Below, one piece after another: positions 26,190 to 33,558 of a DNA stretch of 33,558 nt (within the stretch, counting starts at the first letter, position 1; each line of letters begins with the position of its first letter). Position numbers and translations under genes: made by a program. Under the pieces are notes generated by a model. That model saw nothing but the letters and a program-made list of their open reading frames with translations, had not been told where the DNA came from and did no database searches. The stretch spans positions 1 to 33,558 of the forward strand of contig JANYIH010000054.1 of the NCBI GenBank assembly GCA_025358745.1. The letters are read 5' to 3'. Source of the stretch: Hyphomicrobiales bacterium (GTDB lineage Bacteria; Pseudomonadota; Alphaproteobacteria; Rhizobiales; Beijerinckiaceae).

Positions 26190-26277
26190 GTGCTTGTTCC
26201 GACAACTGAAGGCGGTCCGGCGACCGCGATGGCCAGCCGCCGAAGCCAAGGCTTCGGCGGCTTCGTTGCAGAGACGC

Positions 26278-27999
26278 TTACTTGTTGACGGCGAACACCC
26301 AAACGGAGCCGCCCTGCGGGACGTCGGCGTTCCAGCCCACCAGCTCCGCCATCAGGCTTTGCTGGAACGCGGGATCGACGCCCCAACCGGACGCGACCGC
26401 GACATACTGCACCCCGTTGACCGAGTAGGTCGACGGCGGCGCCATGACGCCCGAGTTGGTGCGGAAGTGCCACAGCTCCTCGCCGGTCATGGCGTCATAG
26501 GCGCGGAACATGCGGTCGTTCGTGCCGCCGGCGAACAACAATCCGCCCGCGGTCGTCAACACCGAACCCCAGTTCATCGAGTTCGCATAGAGATCACGCC
26601 AGGCCCGCTTGCCGGTATTGACGTCATAGGCCTGCAATTCGCCGTAGAAGCCCGCCTTCGTGTCGACCGAGAAGTTCAGGTCGGGAACGGCGACGCCCGT
26701 CCACCACTGGCCGAGCACCCGCTTCTCGACCTTGCCTTCGAGCGTGTTGCAGTGGTTCTCGTTCGAAGGAATATAGACCATGCCGGTCTTGGGGTTATAC
26801 GCCTCGTACGGCCAGTCCTTGCCGCCCCACAGGCCGGGGCAGAACTTGGCGGCCTTGCCGGTGGAAGGCTTGTGCGCGACGTCGACGTCGGGCCGGCCCG
26901 TCTTCGGGTCGACGCTCTTGAACACGTTCTGAGGAACGTAGGCCTGCGAGTTGAGGTAGTTGATGGTGCCGTCTTCGTTGCGCCCGAGCCAATAGAGATA
27001 GCCGTTGCGCGCCGGCTTCAGCAGGCCCTTGGTGGTTTTGCCGTCCTTCTGGAAATCCACCAGCATCGGCGCGTTCATTTCGTCCCAGTCCCAGGACTCG
27101 TTCTGGTGATACTGGAAGTGGCCCTTCATCTTGCCGGTGTCGCCGTCGAGCGCGACCGTCGACGATGTATAGAGGTTGTCGCCGGGACGCTGATCGCCGA
27201 ACCAGGGCGAAGCGTTGCCGGTGCCCCAATATACGGTGTTGGTGTCGGCGTCGTAGTTGCCCGTCATCCAGGTCGAGGCGCCGCCGGTCTTCCAGGTGTC
27301 GGGCTTCTCCCATGTTTCGCTGCCGGGCTCGCCCGGAGCGGGAACGGTGTAGGTCTTCCATGCCGGCTTGCCGGTCTCGGCGTCGAACGCCGCGACGAAA
27401 CCGCGCACGCCGAACTCGCCGCCCGCCACGCCGACGAGCACTTTGCCCTTCACCACCAGAGGGGCCATCGTCATGTAATAGCCGGTCTTCCAATCCTCGA
27501 CCTTGGCTTCCCACGCGACTTTGCCGGTCTTGGCGTCCAACGCCACCAGCACCGCGTCCAGGCCGGGCAGGTATACTTTGTCGCCATAGAGCGCGACGCC
27601 GCGGCTGGTGTTGTGCAAGGCGGCGAAGCCCTCGGGCAGCTTGCGCTTGTAGCGCCACAGGAAATCGCCCGTCGCGGCGTCCATCGCCATCACCTGGCTG
27701 TAGGGCGTGGCGACGAACATCACGCCGTTGTTGACGATCGGCGGCGCCTCGTGTCCGGAATCGACGCCGGTCGCGATGTTCCACACCGGGGTCAAGCTCT
27801 TGACGTTAGTCGAGTTGATCTGATCGAGAGCGCTGTAGCTCCAGCCCTGATAGTTGCCCCGCGTCATCAGCCAGTTCTGCGGCTCCGGGTTTTTCAGACG
27901 CGCATCGGTCACCGGGCTATAATCGGCGCCGTAGGCGGCCCCCAACGCGCCCGCAAGCATCAGCGCGGCCAGACTGGTCGAGATATGCAGCTTCTTCAT
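26278..27999 (-). CDS. PQQ-dependent alcohol dehydrogenase with lanthanide-type metal site
   Basis: A 573-residue eight-bladed propeller quinoprotein with a Sec signal peptide (1-24, cleaved after AYG-A). Tryptophan-docking repeats such as AMDAATGDFLW, ALDAKTGKVAW and AFDAETGKPAW are visible. Metal ligands appear as Glu195 (GGEFGVRG), Asn262 (GTGNASPW) and the catalytic Asp304 in WDWDEMN. A second Asp two residues later, Asp306, is the mark of lanthanide-using XoxF/PedH-type enzymes. The vicinal Cys-Cys disulfide of MxaF/ExaA is absent (AALHNTSRG in its place). It oxidises alcohols to aldehydes in the periplasm; the exact substrate is unclear. GGAGGG precedes the ATG. There is no partner cytochrome c gene; a Rieske protein lies upstream. 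Confidence 0.93.
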   Translation of the reverse strand: MKKLHISTSLAALMLAGALGAAYGADYSPVTDARLKNPEPQNWLMTRGNYQGWSYSALDQINSTNVKSLTPVWNIATGVDSGHEAPPIVNNGVMFVATPYSQVMAMDAATGDFLWRYKRKLPEGFAALHNTSRGVALYGDKVYLPGLDAVLVALDAKTGKVAWEAKVEDWKTGYYMTMAPLVVKGKVLVGVAGGEFGVRGFVAAFDAETGKPAWKTYTVPAPGEPGSETWEKPDTWKTGGASTWMTGNYDADTNTVYWGTGNASPWFGDQRPGDNLYTSSTVALDGDTGKMKGHFQYHQNESWDWDEMNAPMLVDFQKDGKTTKGLLKPARNGYLYWLGRNEDGTINYLNSQAYVPQNVFKSVDPKTGRPDVDVAHKPSTGKAAKFCPGLWGGKDWPYEAYNPKTGMVYIPSNENHCNTLEGKVEKRVLGQWWTGVAVPDLNFSVDTKAGFYGELQAYDVNTGKRAWRDLYANSMNWGSVLTTAGGLLFAGGTNDRMFRAYDAMTGEELWHFRTNSGVMAPPSTYSVNGVQYVAVASGWGVDPAFQQSLMAELVGWNADVPQGGSVWVFAVNK

Positions 28000-28076
28000 G
28001 CTTCCCTCCTCCGTTGTTTCAGTTGTATTTTTTGCTCTAGGCTTCAAACGGGCTGCAAAACCCGGGTGAAAGTGGG

Positions 28077-28661
28077 TCAGCCCTTCTCCCCGCCCAACCG
28101 GCGGTTGAAAGGTCCGGCAACAATCAACAGGCCATTTTCGGACTTGAGCGGCAACGCAGCCAGATGCCGCGGGGCCGGTCCGAACAAGATGTCCGCGTCG
28201 TTTTTCGGATCGTAAATGGAGCCATGGCAGGAACACACGAAACTCTTGCGTTCCACCGACCACATATTGACCGGGCAACTCTGGTGCGTGCAGACGCCGG
28301 AATAGGCGACCACGCCCTCGGCCGCGTTCGCGCGCGTTTCCTCGCTCATGCCGTCTTCGCCGACACGAGCCACGATAATAAGATTGAGTCGCGAATTGTC
28401 GCGCAGCAGGCCCTTGGGGTCGGCGGGGTAGGCTTGAACCTGTGGCCCGCCCAGTTCGAGATCGGCGACGCGGATCGGTTTGCCGTCGTTAGGCCCATCG
28501 AAGTAAACGAGATGGTCGCCGATCTGCGGCCGGATGGAGGTTGGATCAGGCGGATCGTCGGCGCGAGCCCGCACCACTGCCCACGGGGCCAGGGCCAGCA
28601 TGGCCCTCAGCAAACTGCGTCGCCCCAAACGCCAAGCCCCACGCGAGCTTTGCTCTTGCAT
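28077..28661 (-). CDS. Exported Rieske [2Fe-2S] protein
   Basis: A 194-residue protein with a twin-arginine-like signal (LGRRSLLRAMLALAPWAVV, cleaved near ARA-DDP). The Rieske cluster is bound by Cys-Thr-His (CTHQSC) and Cys-Ser-Cys-His (CSCHGSIYD); the additional two cysteines would form the stabilising disulfide, as in bc1-type Rieske proteins. It is the first gene of the minus-strand oxidation cluster, 77 bp before the PQQ dehydrogenase. A periplasmic electron carrier taking electrons from the dehydrogenase or the aldehyde oxidase fits, since no cytochrome c is encoded here. It is not a bc1 subunit by context: no cytochrome b or c1 gene is near. Confidence 0.9.
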   Translation of the reverse strand: MQEQSSRGAWRLGRRSLLRAMLALAPWAVVRARADDPPDPTSIRPQIGDHLVYFDGPNDGKPIRVADLELGGPQVQAYPADPKGLLRDNSRLNLIIVARVGEDGMSEETRANAAEGVVAYSGVCTHQSCPVNMWSVERKSFVCSCHGSIYDPKNDADILFGPAPRHLAALPLKSENGLLIVAGPFNRRLGGEKG

Positions 28662-28786
28662 CTCGTCGTTCCCGCCCCTTTGTTATACAAAAGTCTAGGC
28701 CGATCGACCCGCCGCTGTCTAGTGCCAACGCAGCGAAAACCGAACATAAATCGCTTAAATTGCGAAAAATTTCGCGATAAGAAAAT
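28662..28786. promoter_or_regulatory. AT-rich divergent promoter region with an inverted repeat
   Basis: Between the Rieske gene (minus) and the small-ORF/VWA operon (plus) the sequence turns clearly AT-rich, unlike the rest of the window. For the leftward genes TATAAC (28682-28687 on the minus strand) lies at a good -10 distance from the Rieske start; its -35 is poor. GCGAAA (28762-28767) and TTTCGC (28770-28775) form a 6-bp inverted repeat that could be an operator for the rightward genes. Confidence 0.4.
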
Positions 28787-29041
28787 TTGTTCGTGAGCGC
28801 GATCCATCTTTATATTTTACAACAACTTCTCTCGTTTCGCGCCCATCGCGCCATAGAAATCTTGGATCGCGTCGAGCAAGTTGGCGACTCGGCGATTTTT
28901 CCCTGCGTCGTCGGGAGCGTCGCGCGGCCGGCCTTGGCCAGCATCGCGCAAGCCGCCCGCCTTAGTATCGGTAGCCGTCACGCGGAGACACTGACAAACC
29001 AGGACGTCATGGCGGTTGTCGAACAACGAGATCGGCGATGA
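28787..29041 (+). CDS. Small unknown protein, first gene of the VWA operon
   Basis: An 84-residue reading frame whose stop overlaps the next ATG as ATGA, so translation would be coupled. The start is a TTG (a GTG at 28793 is an alternative); neither has a strong ribosome site. The product is helical and of mixed charge, with no signal peptide, ending AARLSIGSRHAETLTNQDVM and a basic tail. Third-position GC is genome-like in the second half and lower in the first. I do not recognise a family. Coupling to the VWA gene is the main support for its reality. Confidence 0.5.
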   Translation: MFVSAIHLYILQQLLSFRAHRAIEILDRVEQVGDSAIFPCVVGSVARPALASIAQAARLSIGSRHAETLTNQDVMAVVEQRDRR

Positions 29042-29706
29042 GCGATCCGGCGCGCGATCGCGACGAGACGTCGCCCCCCTTGCGCTCTTTGCACGTCTTC
29101 TTCTGCGTTGATTGCTCTGGCTCGATGGCGGGCGATCGCATCGGCGCCGTCAACGACGCGCTGCGTTCGACCATCCCTAAGTTGCTCGCGCCCGCCCCTA
29201 GCCAGCCGGGCCTCGAAATCTTCGTGCGGGTGCTAGCTTTCGCCGACAGGGCGGAATGGCGCGTCGCCAGCGAAGGAGGACAGCTTGTCGCGGGCGGCGA
29301 AACGAATTTCGGCCTCGCGCTGCGTGAGCTTGGCGAGGGGCTTTCGTCCCTCCGCACGAGCCGCCTGCTAGTGTCGGCAGGGGTGATTCTGATTTCTGAC
29401 GGCCTGCCGACCGACGATGGCGAATCCGGCCTTGTCGCGTTTGCGCGTCGCCCCGCCGCGCGCGACGCGCTGCGGATCGCCATCGCCATCGGCGCGGACG
29501 CCGACATCGGTCAGTTGCAAAGCTTTGTCGGCCGCGCCGGCCTCGCGCCGCTTCTGGCGCATAATCGCGAGATGCTGCGCGTTCAGATCGAATGGGCGGC
29601 GGGAGCTATGGTCAGGGCCGCCGCGTCGCCAACCCGGCTCTCTGCGGAGACGCTTGCCGCCGAGGCGGCCGGGCTCAACGAACAGACCGGCGAAAAACTA
29701 TGGTGA
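29038..29706 (+). CDS. TerY-like von Willebrand factor A domain protein
   Basis: A 222-residue cytoplasmic VWA protein. The metal-ion-dependent adhesion site is complete: Asp25-x-Ser27-x-Ser29 (DCSGSM), Thr in GGETNFGLAL, and Asp in ISDGLPTDD. The compact one-domain form with HVFFCVDCSGSMAGDRIGAVNDAL resembles TerY/YegL proteins. These often sit with kinases and PP2C phosphatases in stress or metal-resistance modules and in predicted conflict systems. No kinase or phosphatase is identified in this window. It overlaps the small ORF by 4 bp and the next gene by several bases, so the three form one translationally coupled operon. Confidence 0.92.
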   Translation: MSDPARDRDETSPPLRSLHVFFCVDCSGSMAGDRIGAVNDALRSTIPKLLAPAPSQPGLEIFVRVLAFADRAEWRVASEGGQLVAGGETNFGLALRELGEGLSSLRTSRLLVSAGVILISDGLPTDDGESGLVAFARRPAARDALRIAIAIGADADIGQLQSFVGRAGLAPLLAHNREMLRVQIEWAAGAMVRAAASPTRLSAETLAAEAAGLNEQTGEKLW

Positions 29707-30866
29707 TGGTCAATCCGGCGCGCGGCTGGCTTGCGCCCATGACGGACGCCGAGCGAATGGCCGCGATGGAGTTCAACGCGGAGGATCGCGTGATGATCGC
29801 GGCGTTGCGCGCGGTGATCGCAAAGCGCGGCGCGGCGGCGCTTTCCAATCGCCGGAAGACTATTGGTCTGCTGCGGGATCATTTGCCCGATCGCGCGCGG
29901 GCGATCGGGCTGTTGATGACCGCCTATGACGGTGGCGCCAGCGCCGGCTTCGTCGACCGCCCGACCCTTGAACCCGAAGCGCTGGAAACCCAGGCCCGAT
30001 CGCTCTCGCAGGAGACGGGACTGCGCGAAGACCTCGCCCGCTGGGCGGTTGGAATCTGGGCGGCGGCCCTGACGCCGCTCGCGCCCGAGACGCGCGACGA
30101 ACCAATTGCAATGGCCCCGAGCGCTTCGGCCAAAGACGCGGCGATTGGCCCGGCGCCGATTTCCGGGGCGCGGCCGTCGGCGCTCCCCGCGCCGGTCGGC
30201 GGAGCGCGCCGCGCCGCCGCATCCCCCGAGCCCGCGCCGGCGCGCAAGCGAACGCGAGCGCTCCTGGCGGTATTTGGCCTGGCGCTGTCCGCGTCGATCG
30301 TCGTTCCTCTGGCGCTGTTGCGGAGCCGGGCGCTTTCCCCGTCTCCGCCGATCGCGCTCACCCATGGCGGGGGAACCGCAATTGTGGTCGGCGCGGCGGC
30401 GGACGGCGCCTCCGTCGTTCTGGCCAGCGATTCGAGCGACCGTTCGGACTGGCCGATCATGCCCGACGCCGGCCATCCCCAAGGCAATTTGCTGACCTGG
30501 CGGTTCACCGCCGGGGTCAAATTCACGGACGGACGCGTGTTTTATTACCAGCCGACGATGGCGATGGACGCCGATCTCACCGCCGGCGCGGCTGGGGTCC
30601 GCGCGGGCGAACTGTCGACATCGAACGGCCGCAAGCCAGTTTCGGTCTCCCAGCCGGCGCCGGCGATCCGCGACCCCTCCGTCGCCAATCAACTCGACGT
30701 GATATTCTCGGACTGGCGCAACGACGCCGCCGCCGCCCCCCCGATCTGCCTGAAACTCACGCTCGACAGCGCCGCCAGAACCTTCGAGCCGCAAATCTTC
30801 TGCGCCACATCGGTGTCGGACGGGGCCTGTGCGGCGCAGATCCTCGGCTGCGGGTTTTTTCGCTGA
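29700..30866 (+). CDS. Membrane-anchored protein with helical N-terminal module and extracytoplasmic domain
   Basis: A 388-residue protein whose ATG overlaps the VWA stop; an ATG at 29706, in the arrangement TGATG, is an alternative. Residues 20-125 are helical (SNRRKTIGLLRDHLPDRARA ... GLREDLARWAVGIWAAAL). In my recollection this type of module occurs on VWA-, kinase- or Hsp70-associated regulatory proteins. A Pro/Ala-rich linker (130-182) leads to one membrane helix (186-208). The outer domain (about 215-388) is beta-rich with three Cys near the end. The layout suggests a cytoplasmic module that meets the VWA protein and senses something outside. The family of the outer domain is unknown to me. 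Confidence 0.75.
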   Translation: MVMVNPARGWLAPMTDAERMAAMEFNAEDRVMIAALRAVIAKRGAAALSNRRKTIGLLRDHLPDRARAIGLLMTAYDGGASAGFVDRPTLEPEALETQARSLSQETGLREDLARWAVGIWAAALTPLAPETRDEPIAMAPSASAKDAAIGPAPISGARPSALPAPVGGARRAAASPEPAPARKRTRALLAVFGLALSASIVVPLALLRSRALSPSPPIALTHGGGTAIVVGAAADGASVVLASDSSDRSDWPIMPDAGHPQGNLLTWRFTAGVKFTDGRVFYYQPTMAMDADLTAGAAGVRAGELSTSNGRKPVSVSQPAPAIRDPSVANQLDVIFSDWRNDAAAAPPICLKLTLDSAARTFEPQIFCATSVSDGACAAQILGCGFFR

Positions 30867-30926
30867 TCGGCGACGACGTCCGACGCTTTGCGCGCGGCGG
30901 CGCCTTCTTCTACCATGGCCCCACCG

Positions 30927-31613
30927 ATGCCCCGCGCCGACCGCCTGCTCGAACTGCTCGAAATCCTGCGCCGCCATCGCGGCCCGGTGACAGGCGCGCG
31001 CCTTGCGGAGGAGCTGGGCGTCAGCCTGCGTTCGCTCTATCGCGACATCGACGCCTTACGCGGGCGCGGGGCGGAGATCGAGGGCGAGGCGGGGTTCGGC
31101 TATGTGCTGAAGCCCGGTTTCCTGCTGCCGCCGCTGATGTTCTCGCGCGAGGAGATCGAGGCGCTGGTGCTGGGCTCGCGCTGGGTCGCCAGGCGCGGCG
31201 ACGCCGAGCTTGCCCGCGCCGCCGCCAGGGCGCTCGCCAAGATCAAGAGCGTGCTGCCCGCGGACCTGCGCGACGAGGCGGATGCGGCGGGGTTGATGGT
31301 TGGCCCGGCCGAGGCCGTGTTCGAGCGGATCGATGTCGGACTCGTGCGCGAGGCGATCCGGCGCGAGCGCAAGATCGTCATCGCTTACGAGGACAGGAAC
31401 GCCGCCGCCAGCCAGCGCACCGTGTGGCCGTTCGCTCTGGCCTATTTCGATCGCCTGCACATGATCGCCGCCTGGTGCGAATTGCGGCAGGGGTTTCGCC
31501 ACTTCCGGATCGACCGGATCGCCTCGCTCGCGGTCGCCGAGGCCCGCTATCCGCGCCGCCGCGCGGCGTTGTTGAAGGATTGGCGCGAGGGCGAGGGCGT
31601 CCCGGCTCAGTGA
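30927..31613 (+). CDS. YafY-type HTH/WYL transcriptional regulator
   Basis: A 228-residue regulator. The N-terminal winged helix (residues 1-60) begins PRADRLLELLEILRRHRGPV with the recognition part LGVSLRSLYRDIDALR. A WYL sensor domain follows at about 130-215 (RTVWPFALAYFDRLHMIAAW, then FRHFRIDRI). WYL proteins often respond to nucleotides or nucleic acid ligands and control nearby or stress genes. Alternative starts lie at 30915 (ATG) and 30888 (TTG); I chose the ATG that gives the family's usual N-terminus. It follows the VWA operon by 60 bp and converges with the Sel1 gene, overlapping it by 7 bp. Confidence 0.9.
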   Translation: MPRADRLLELLEILRRHRGPVTGARLAEELGVSLRSLYRDIDALRGRGAEIEGEAGFGYVLKPGFLLPPLMFSREEIEALVLGSRWVARRGDAELARAAARALAKIKSVLPADLRDEADAAGLMVGPAEAVFERIDVGLVREAIRRERKIVIAYEDRNAAASQRTVWPFALAYFDRLHMIAAWCELRQGFRHFRIDRIASLAVAEARYPRRRAALLKDWREGEGVPAQ

Positions 31614-32515
31614 CCGAGGCGACGCTCGGCCTCGGCGATCTCGGCCGGCTTCATCTCCGCTTTCAGGAGCGCCAACGCCTGTTCCGCCTGCGCGCGAATG
31701 TGGGGATCGCCGCCGTTGATCGCCGCGACGTACCAGACATGGGCCTCGACGCGATTCCTCGACGCCCCCAGCCCGAGCGCATACATCGCGCCGATATTGT
31801 ATTTGGCGGCGGCCATGCCGTGGTCAGCCGCGCGATGCAGCCAGCCAAAGGCGCGCTCGTAATCCACCGGACCGCCCGCGCCGTAGCGATACATCATGGC
31901 GATGTTGTTCTCGGCCGGCGGATAGCCCTGCATCGCCGCCTTGAGATACCACTGGCGCGCTTTGTCGAGGTCCGGCGGCACGCCCTGACCCAGGCGAAAG
32001 AGTTCGCCCATTTCGTCCTGCGCCTGCGGATCTCCCGTCTTCGCGCCCTTCTCGATCCAGCCCGCCGCGGCGTCGAGATCGCGCTCCACCCCCGCGCCGC
32101 CCGCCCGATAGAGCCTGGCGATCGCCAGCATGGCGGGAACCTTGCCGGCCGCCGCCGCCTTCTTGTACCAGCCGAACGCCTGCGCCGCCGAGCGGGGCTG
32201 GCCCCTGCCCATTTCGGCGGCGAGCCCGAGATTGAACTCAGCCGAAACATTCCCCTTGTCGGCGGCGAGCTTGAACCAGAACAGCGCCAGTTTGTCATCG
32301 CGCGCGACGCCTTGGCCGGCATAGAACAGGTCGCCCAGAAAAGCCTGCGCCTGCGGGTCTCCGTTTTCGGCGTAGGGACGCCAGATTTGCGCCGCCTTGG
32401 CGAAATCGCCCCTGCTATAGGCGTCGAACCCGTCCTCCACCGGACCGCCGACGGCCGGCCCGACGAGTGCAAATCCCGCCAGGACGCCGCAAAAACTGTT
32501 GCGAAGACTGCCCAC
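31607..32515 (-). CDS. Secreted Sel1-like repeat protein
   Basis: A 302-residue protein with a signal peptide (about 1-24, cleaved near VGG-PVEDGF). About six or seven Sel1 repeats of 36 residues follow: DAYSRGDFAKAAQIWRPYAE, GDPQAQAFLGDLFYAGQGV, GNVSAEFNLGLAAEMGRG and so on. Such proteins act as scaffolds for protein-protein contacts in the periplasm. The start is a GTG with a GAGGGG site upstream on the minus strand. It is divergent from the dehydrogenase gene that follows and converges with the WYL regulator. Confidence 0.9.
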   Translation of the reverse strand: MGSLRNSFCGVLAGFALVGPAVGGPVEDGFDAYSRGDFAKAAQIWRPYAENGDPQAQAFLGDLFYAGQGVARDDKLALFWFKLAADKGNVSAEFNLGLAAEMGRGQPRSAAQAFGWYKKAAAAGKVPAMLAIARLYRAGGAGVERDLDAAAGWIEKGAKTGDPQAQDEMGELFRLGQGVPPDLDKARQWYLKAAMQGYPPAENNIAMMYRYGAGGPVDYERAFGWLHRAADHGMAAAKYNIGAMYALGLGASRNRVEAHVWYVAAINGGDPHIRAQAEQALALLKAEMKPAEIAEAERRLGH

Positions 32516-32576
32516 TTATCCCCTCATGATGGGACACGGCTGTAAACGCTGGCGCCGATTCAAGGAAGAACCGATA

Positions 32577-33416
32577 ATGCAGGGCAAAACCGTTGTTGCG
32601 ACTGGCGCGACGTCCGGCATCGGCGAACAAGCGGTCGAAACCTTGGCGCGACAGGGGGCGCGGATCGTTTTCGTCGCGCGCGACCGGGCGCGCGCCGAGG
32701 CGACACTGGGCCGGCTCGAAGCGATAGCGCCGGGCCGCGCCCACCGCGCTCACCTCGCCGACCTCTCGCTGATGCGGGAGACGGCCCGCATCGGCGCCGC
32801 GATCGCCGCCGAGGAACCCGTCGTCGACGTGCTTATCAACAACGCCGGCGCGGTGTTTTCGGATCGGCGGGTGACGGCGGAGGGATTGGAGCGCGCCTTC
32901 GCCCTCAACCACATGTCCTATTTTCTCCTCACCGCGCGACTGCTCGCCCGGCTGAAGGCGGCGCCCGCGGCGCGCATCGTATCGACCGCCTCTGACGCCC
33001 ACCGCGGCGCGACGCTCGATTTCGACGACCTGCAAGGCGAAAAGCATTTCAACGGCCTGCGCGCCTATCAGCGCTCCAAGCTCGCCAATATCCTGTTCAC
33101 CCGCGAACTGGCGCGGCGGCTGACGGGAACCGGCGTCACCGCCAATTGCCTGCATCCCGGCGTAGTCGCCTCGCGTTTCGCCGACGAGGCCGGCGGCTGG
33201 GCGACGCCGATCTTTTCGCTGGTCAAATGGTTCGCGATCTCGCCCGAAAAGGGCGCCGAAACGATCGTCTTTCTCGCACAGTCGCCCGAGGTCGCGGGGC
33301 TGAGCGGCGAATATTTCGCCAAGCGGAAAATCGCGCCGACCTCGGGGCCGGCGCGCGACGCCACAGCCGCCCGACGGCTGTGGGACATCAGCGAAGGCCT
33401 GATGGCGGCGCTTTAG
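32577..33416 (+). CDS. Short-chain dehydrogenase/reductase
   Basis: A 279-residue SDR with a full set of classical motifs: TGATSGIG (9-16) for NAD(P) binding, NNAG (88-91), catalytic Ser139 and Tyr164-x3-Lys168 (YQRSK). Arg35 in FVARDRARAE after the second strand suggests NADP(H). The sequence most resembles the retinol dehydrogenase/WW-domain oxidoreductase-like SDR group (FVARDRARAEATL, DLSLMRE, CLHPGVV). Substrate is unknown. The ATG has AAGGAAGAA upstream; the longer open frame to 32499 lacks a good start. Confidence 0.9.
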   Translation: MQGKTVVATGATSGIGEQAVETLARQGARIVFVARDRARAEATLGRLEAIAPGRAHRAHLADLSLMRETARIGAAIAAEEPVVDVLINNAGAVFSDRRVTAEGLERAFALNHMSYFLLTARLLARLKAAPAARIVSTASDAHRGATLDFDDLQGEKHFNGLRAYQRSKLANILFTRELARRLTGTGVTANCLHPGVVASRFADEAGGWATPIFSLVKWFAISPEKGAETIVFLAQSPEVAGLSGEYFAKRKIAPTSGPARDATAARRLWDISEGLMAAL

Positions 33417-33558
33417 CACTACAATTGCGTGTCATTCGGATTTGTGATTCCTGTCGCGTAGAGCGGGAGGACGCCGATGGTTGCGGAATGGTGAGGGACG
33501 CTTCTGGAATGGGAAGCCGAGCCTGCGTCGCTCAAAACCAGGATCGGCGAGGTTTTCA
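33417..33558 (+). other. Right-edge stretch with a possible start of a further gene
   Basis: A good ribosome site (GGGAGG, 33470-33475) precedes an ATG at 33478, but that frame meets TGA after five codons. The same frame then stays open to the window edge with genome-like third-position GC (GTLLEWEAEPASLKTRIGEVF). A GTG at 33489 in another frame also stays open. The window ends too soon to decide. Confidence 0.3.

Noticed and set aside
26188-28215. 675-codon plus-strand frame opposite the PQQ dehydrogenase
   Set aside because: Mirror frame of a well-supported gene.
28787-29041. Histone-fold protein in the small ORF
   Set aside because: The tail SRHAETLTNQDVM has a passing likeness to the end of a histone fold, but the preceding helices do not support it.
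33489-33558. Start of a PP2C phosphatase at the right edge (GSRACVAQNQDR)
   Set aside because: The likeness rests on about ten residues, and codon third-position GC favours another frame.

Overview
The window is high-GC DNA, densely coding, with short intergenic gaps. It looks like an alphaproteobacterium, most likely Hyphomicrobiales. The grounds are the lptM-lysA-TIGR02302 gene order, two perfect matches to the EcfG general-stress promoter (GGAAC-N16-CGTT), and Rhizobiales-style Pot-type ABC and PAS_5 proteins. A methylotroph-like lineage (Beijerinckiaceae/Methylocystaceae) is only a guess from the PQQ/lanthanide-type alcohol dehydrogenase. No rRNA, tRNA, CRISPR array or complete mobile element was seen.

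Layout. (1) 1-355 is a near-perfect inverted repeat at the left edge made of two alleles of an internal piece of iolD. The 3' part of iolD continues to 946. (2) 1139-5168 holds lptM, lysA and a large TIGR02302/DUF4175 membrane protein. (3) 5342-11191 is a sensory and stress block. It has an EcfG promoter and a DUF883 (ElaB-like) protein; a PAS-histidine kinase-receiver-PAS_5 hybrid kinase followed 9 bp later by a photoactive yellow protein (PYP) gene with a 1-nt frameshift; then a second EcfG promoter driving a receiver that lacks its phospho-acceptor Asp and an AI-2E-type transporter with a long cytoplasmic tail. (4) 11231-22552 is a divergent creatine/guanidino-compound catabolic locus. Leftward run an M20 deacylase, RidA, a DUF1028 protein and a flavin monooxygenase. 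Rightward run creatinase, a LysR regulator, a complete Pot-type ABC importer and a DUF1989 enzyme. A TCATTTC-N11-GAAATGA palindrome sits between the two arms, and a half-copy lies upstream of the ABC genes. (5) 22858-28661 (minus strand) is a periplasmic oxidation cluster: a Rieske protein, a PQQ alcohol dehydrogenase with the lanthanide-type Asp, a small secreted protein, and a two-subunit molybdenum aldehyde oxidase (IorA/IorB-like). Together they could take an alcohol to an acid outside the cytoplasm. (6) 28787-30866 is a tightly overlapping three-gene operon: a small unknown protein, a TerY-like VWA protein, and a membrane-anchored protein with a helical N-terminal module. (7) 30927-33416 holds a YafY/WYL regulator, a secreted Sel1-repeat protein and a short-chain dehydrogenase.

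The most notable items are the PYP-kinase operon beside EcfG-controlled genes, the creatinase locus with its extra enzymes, and the small VWA operon.
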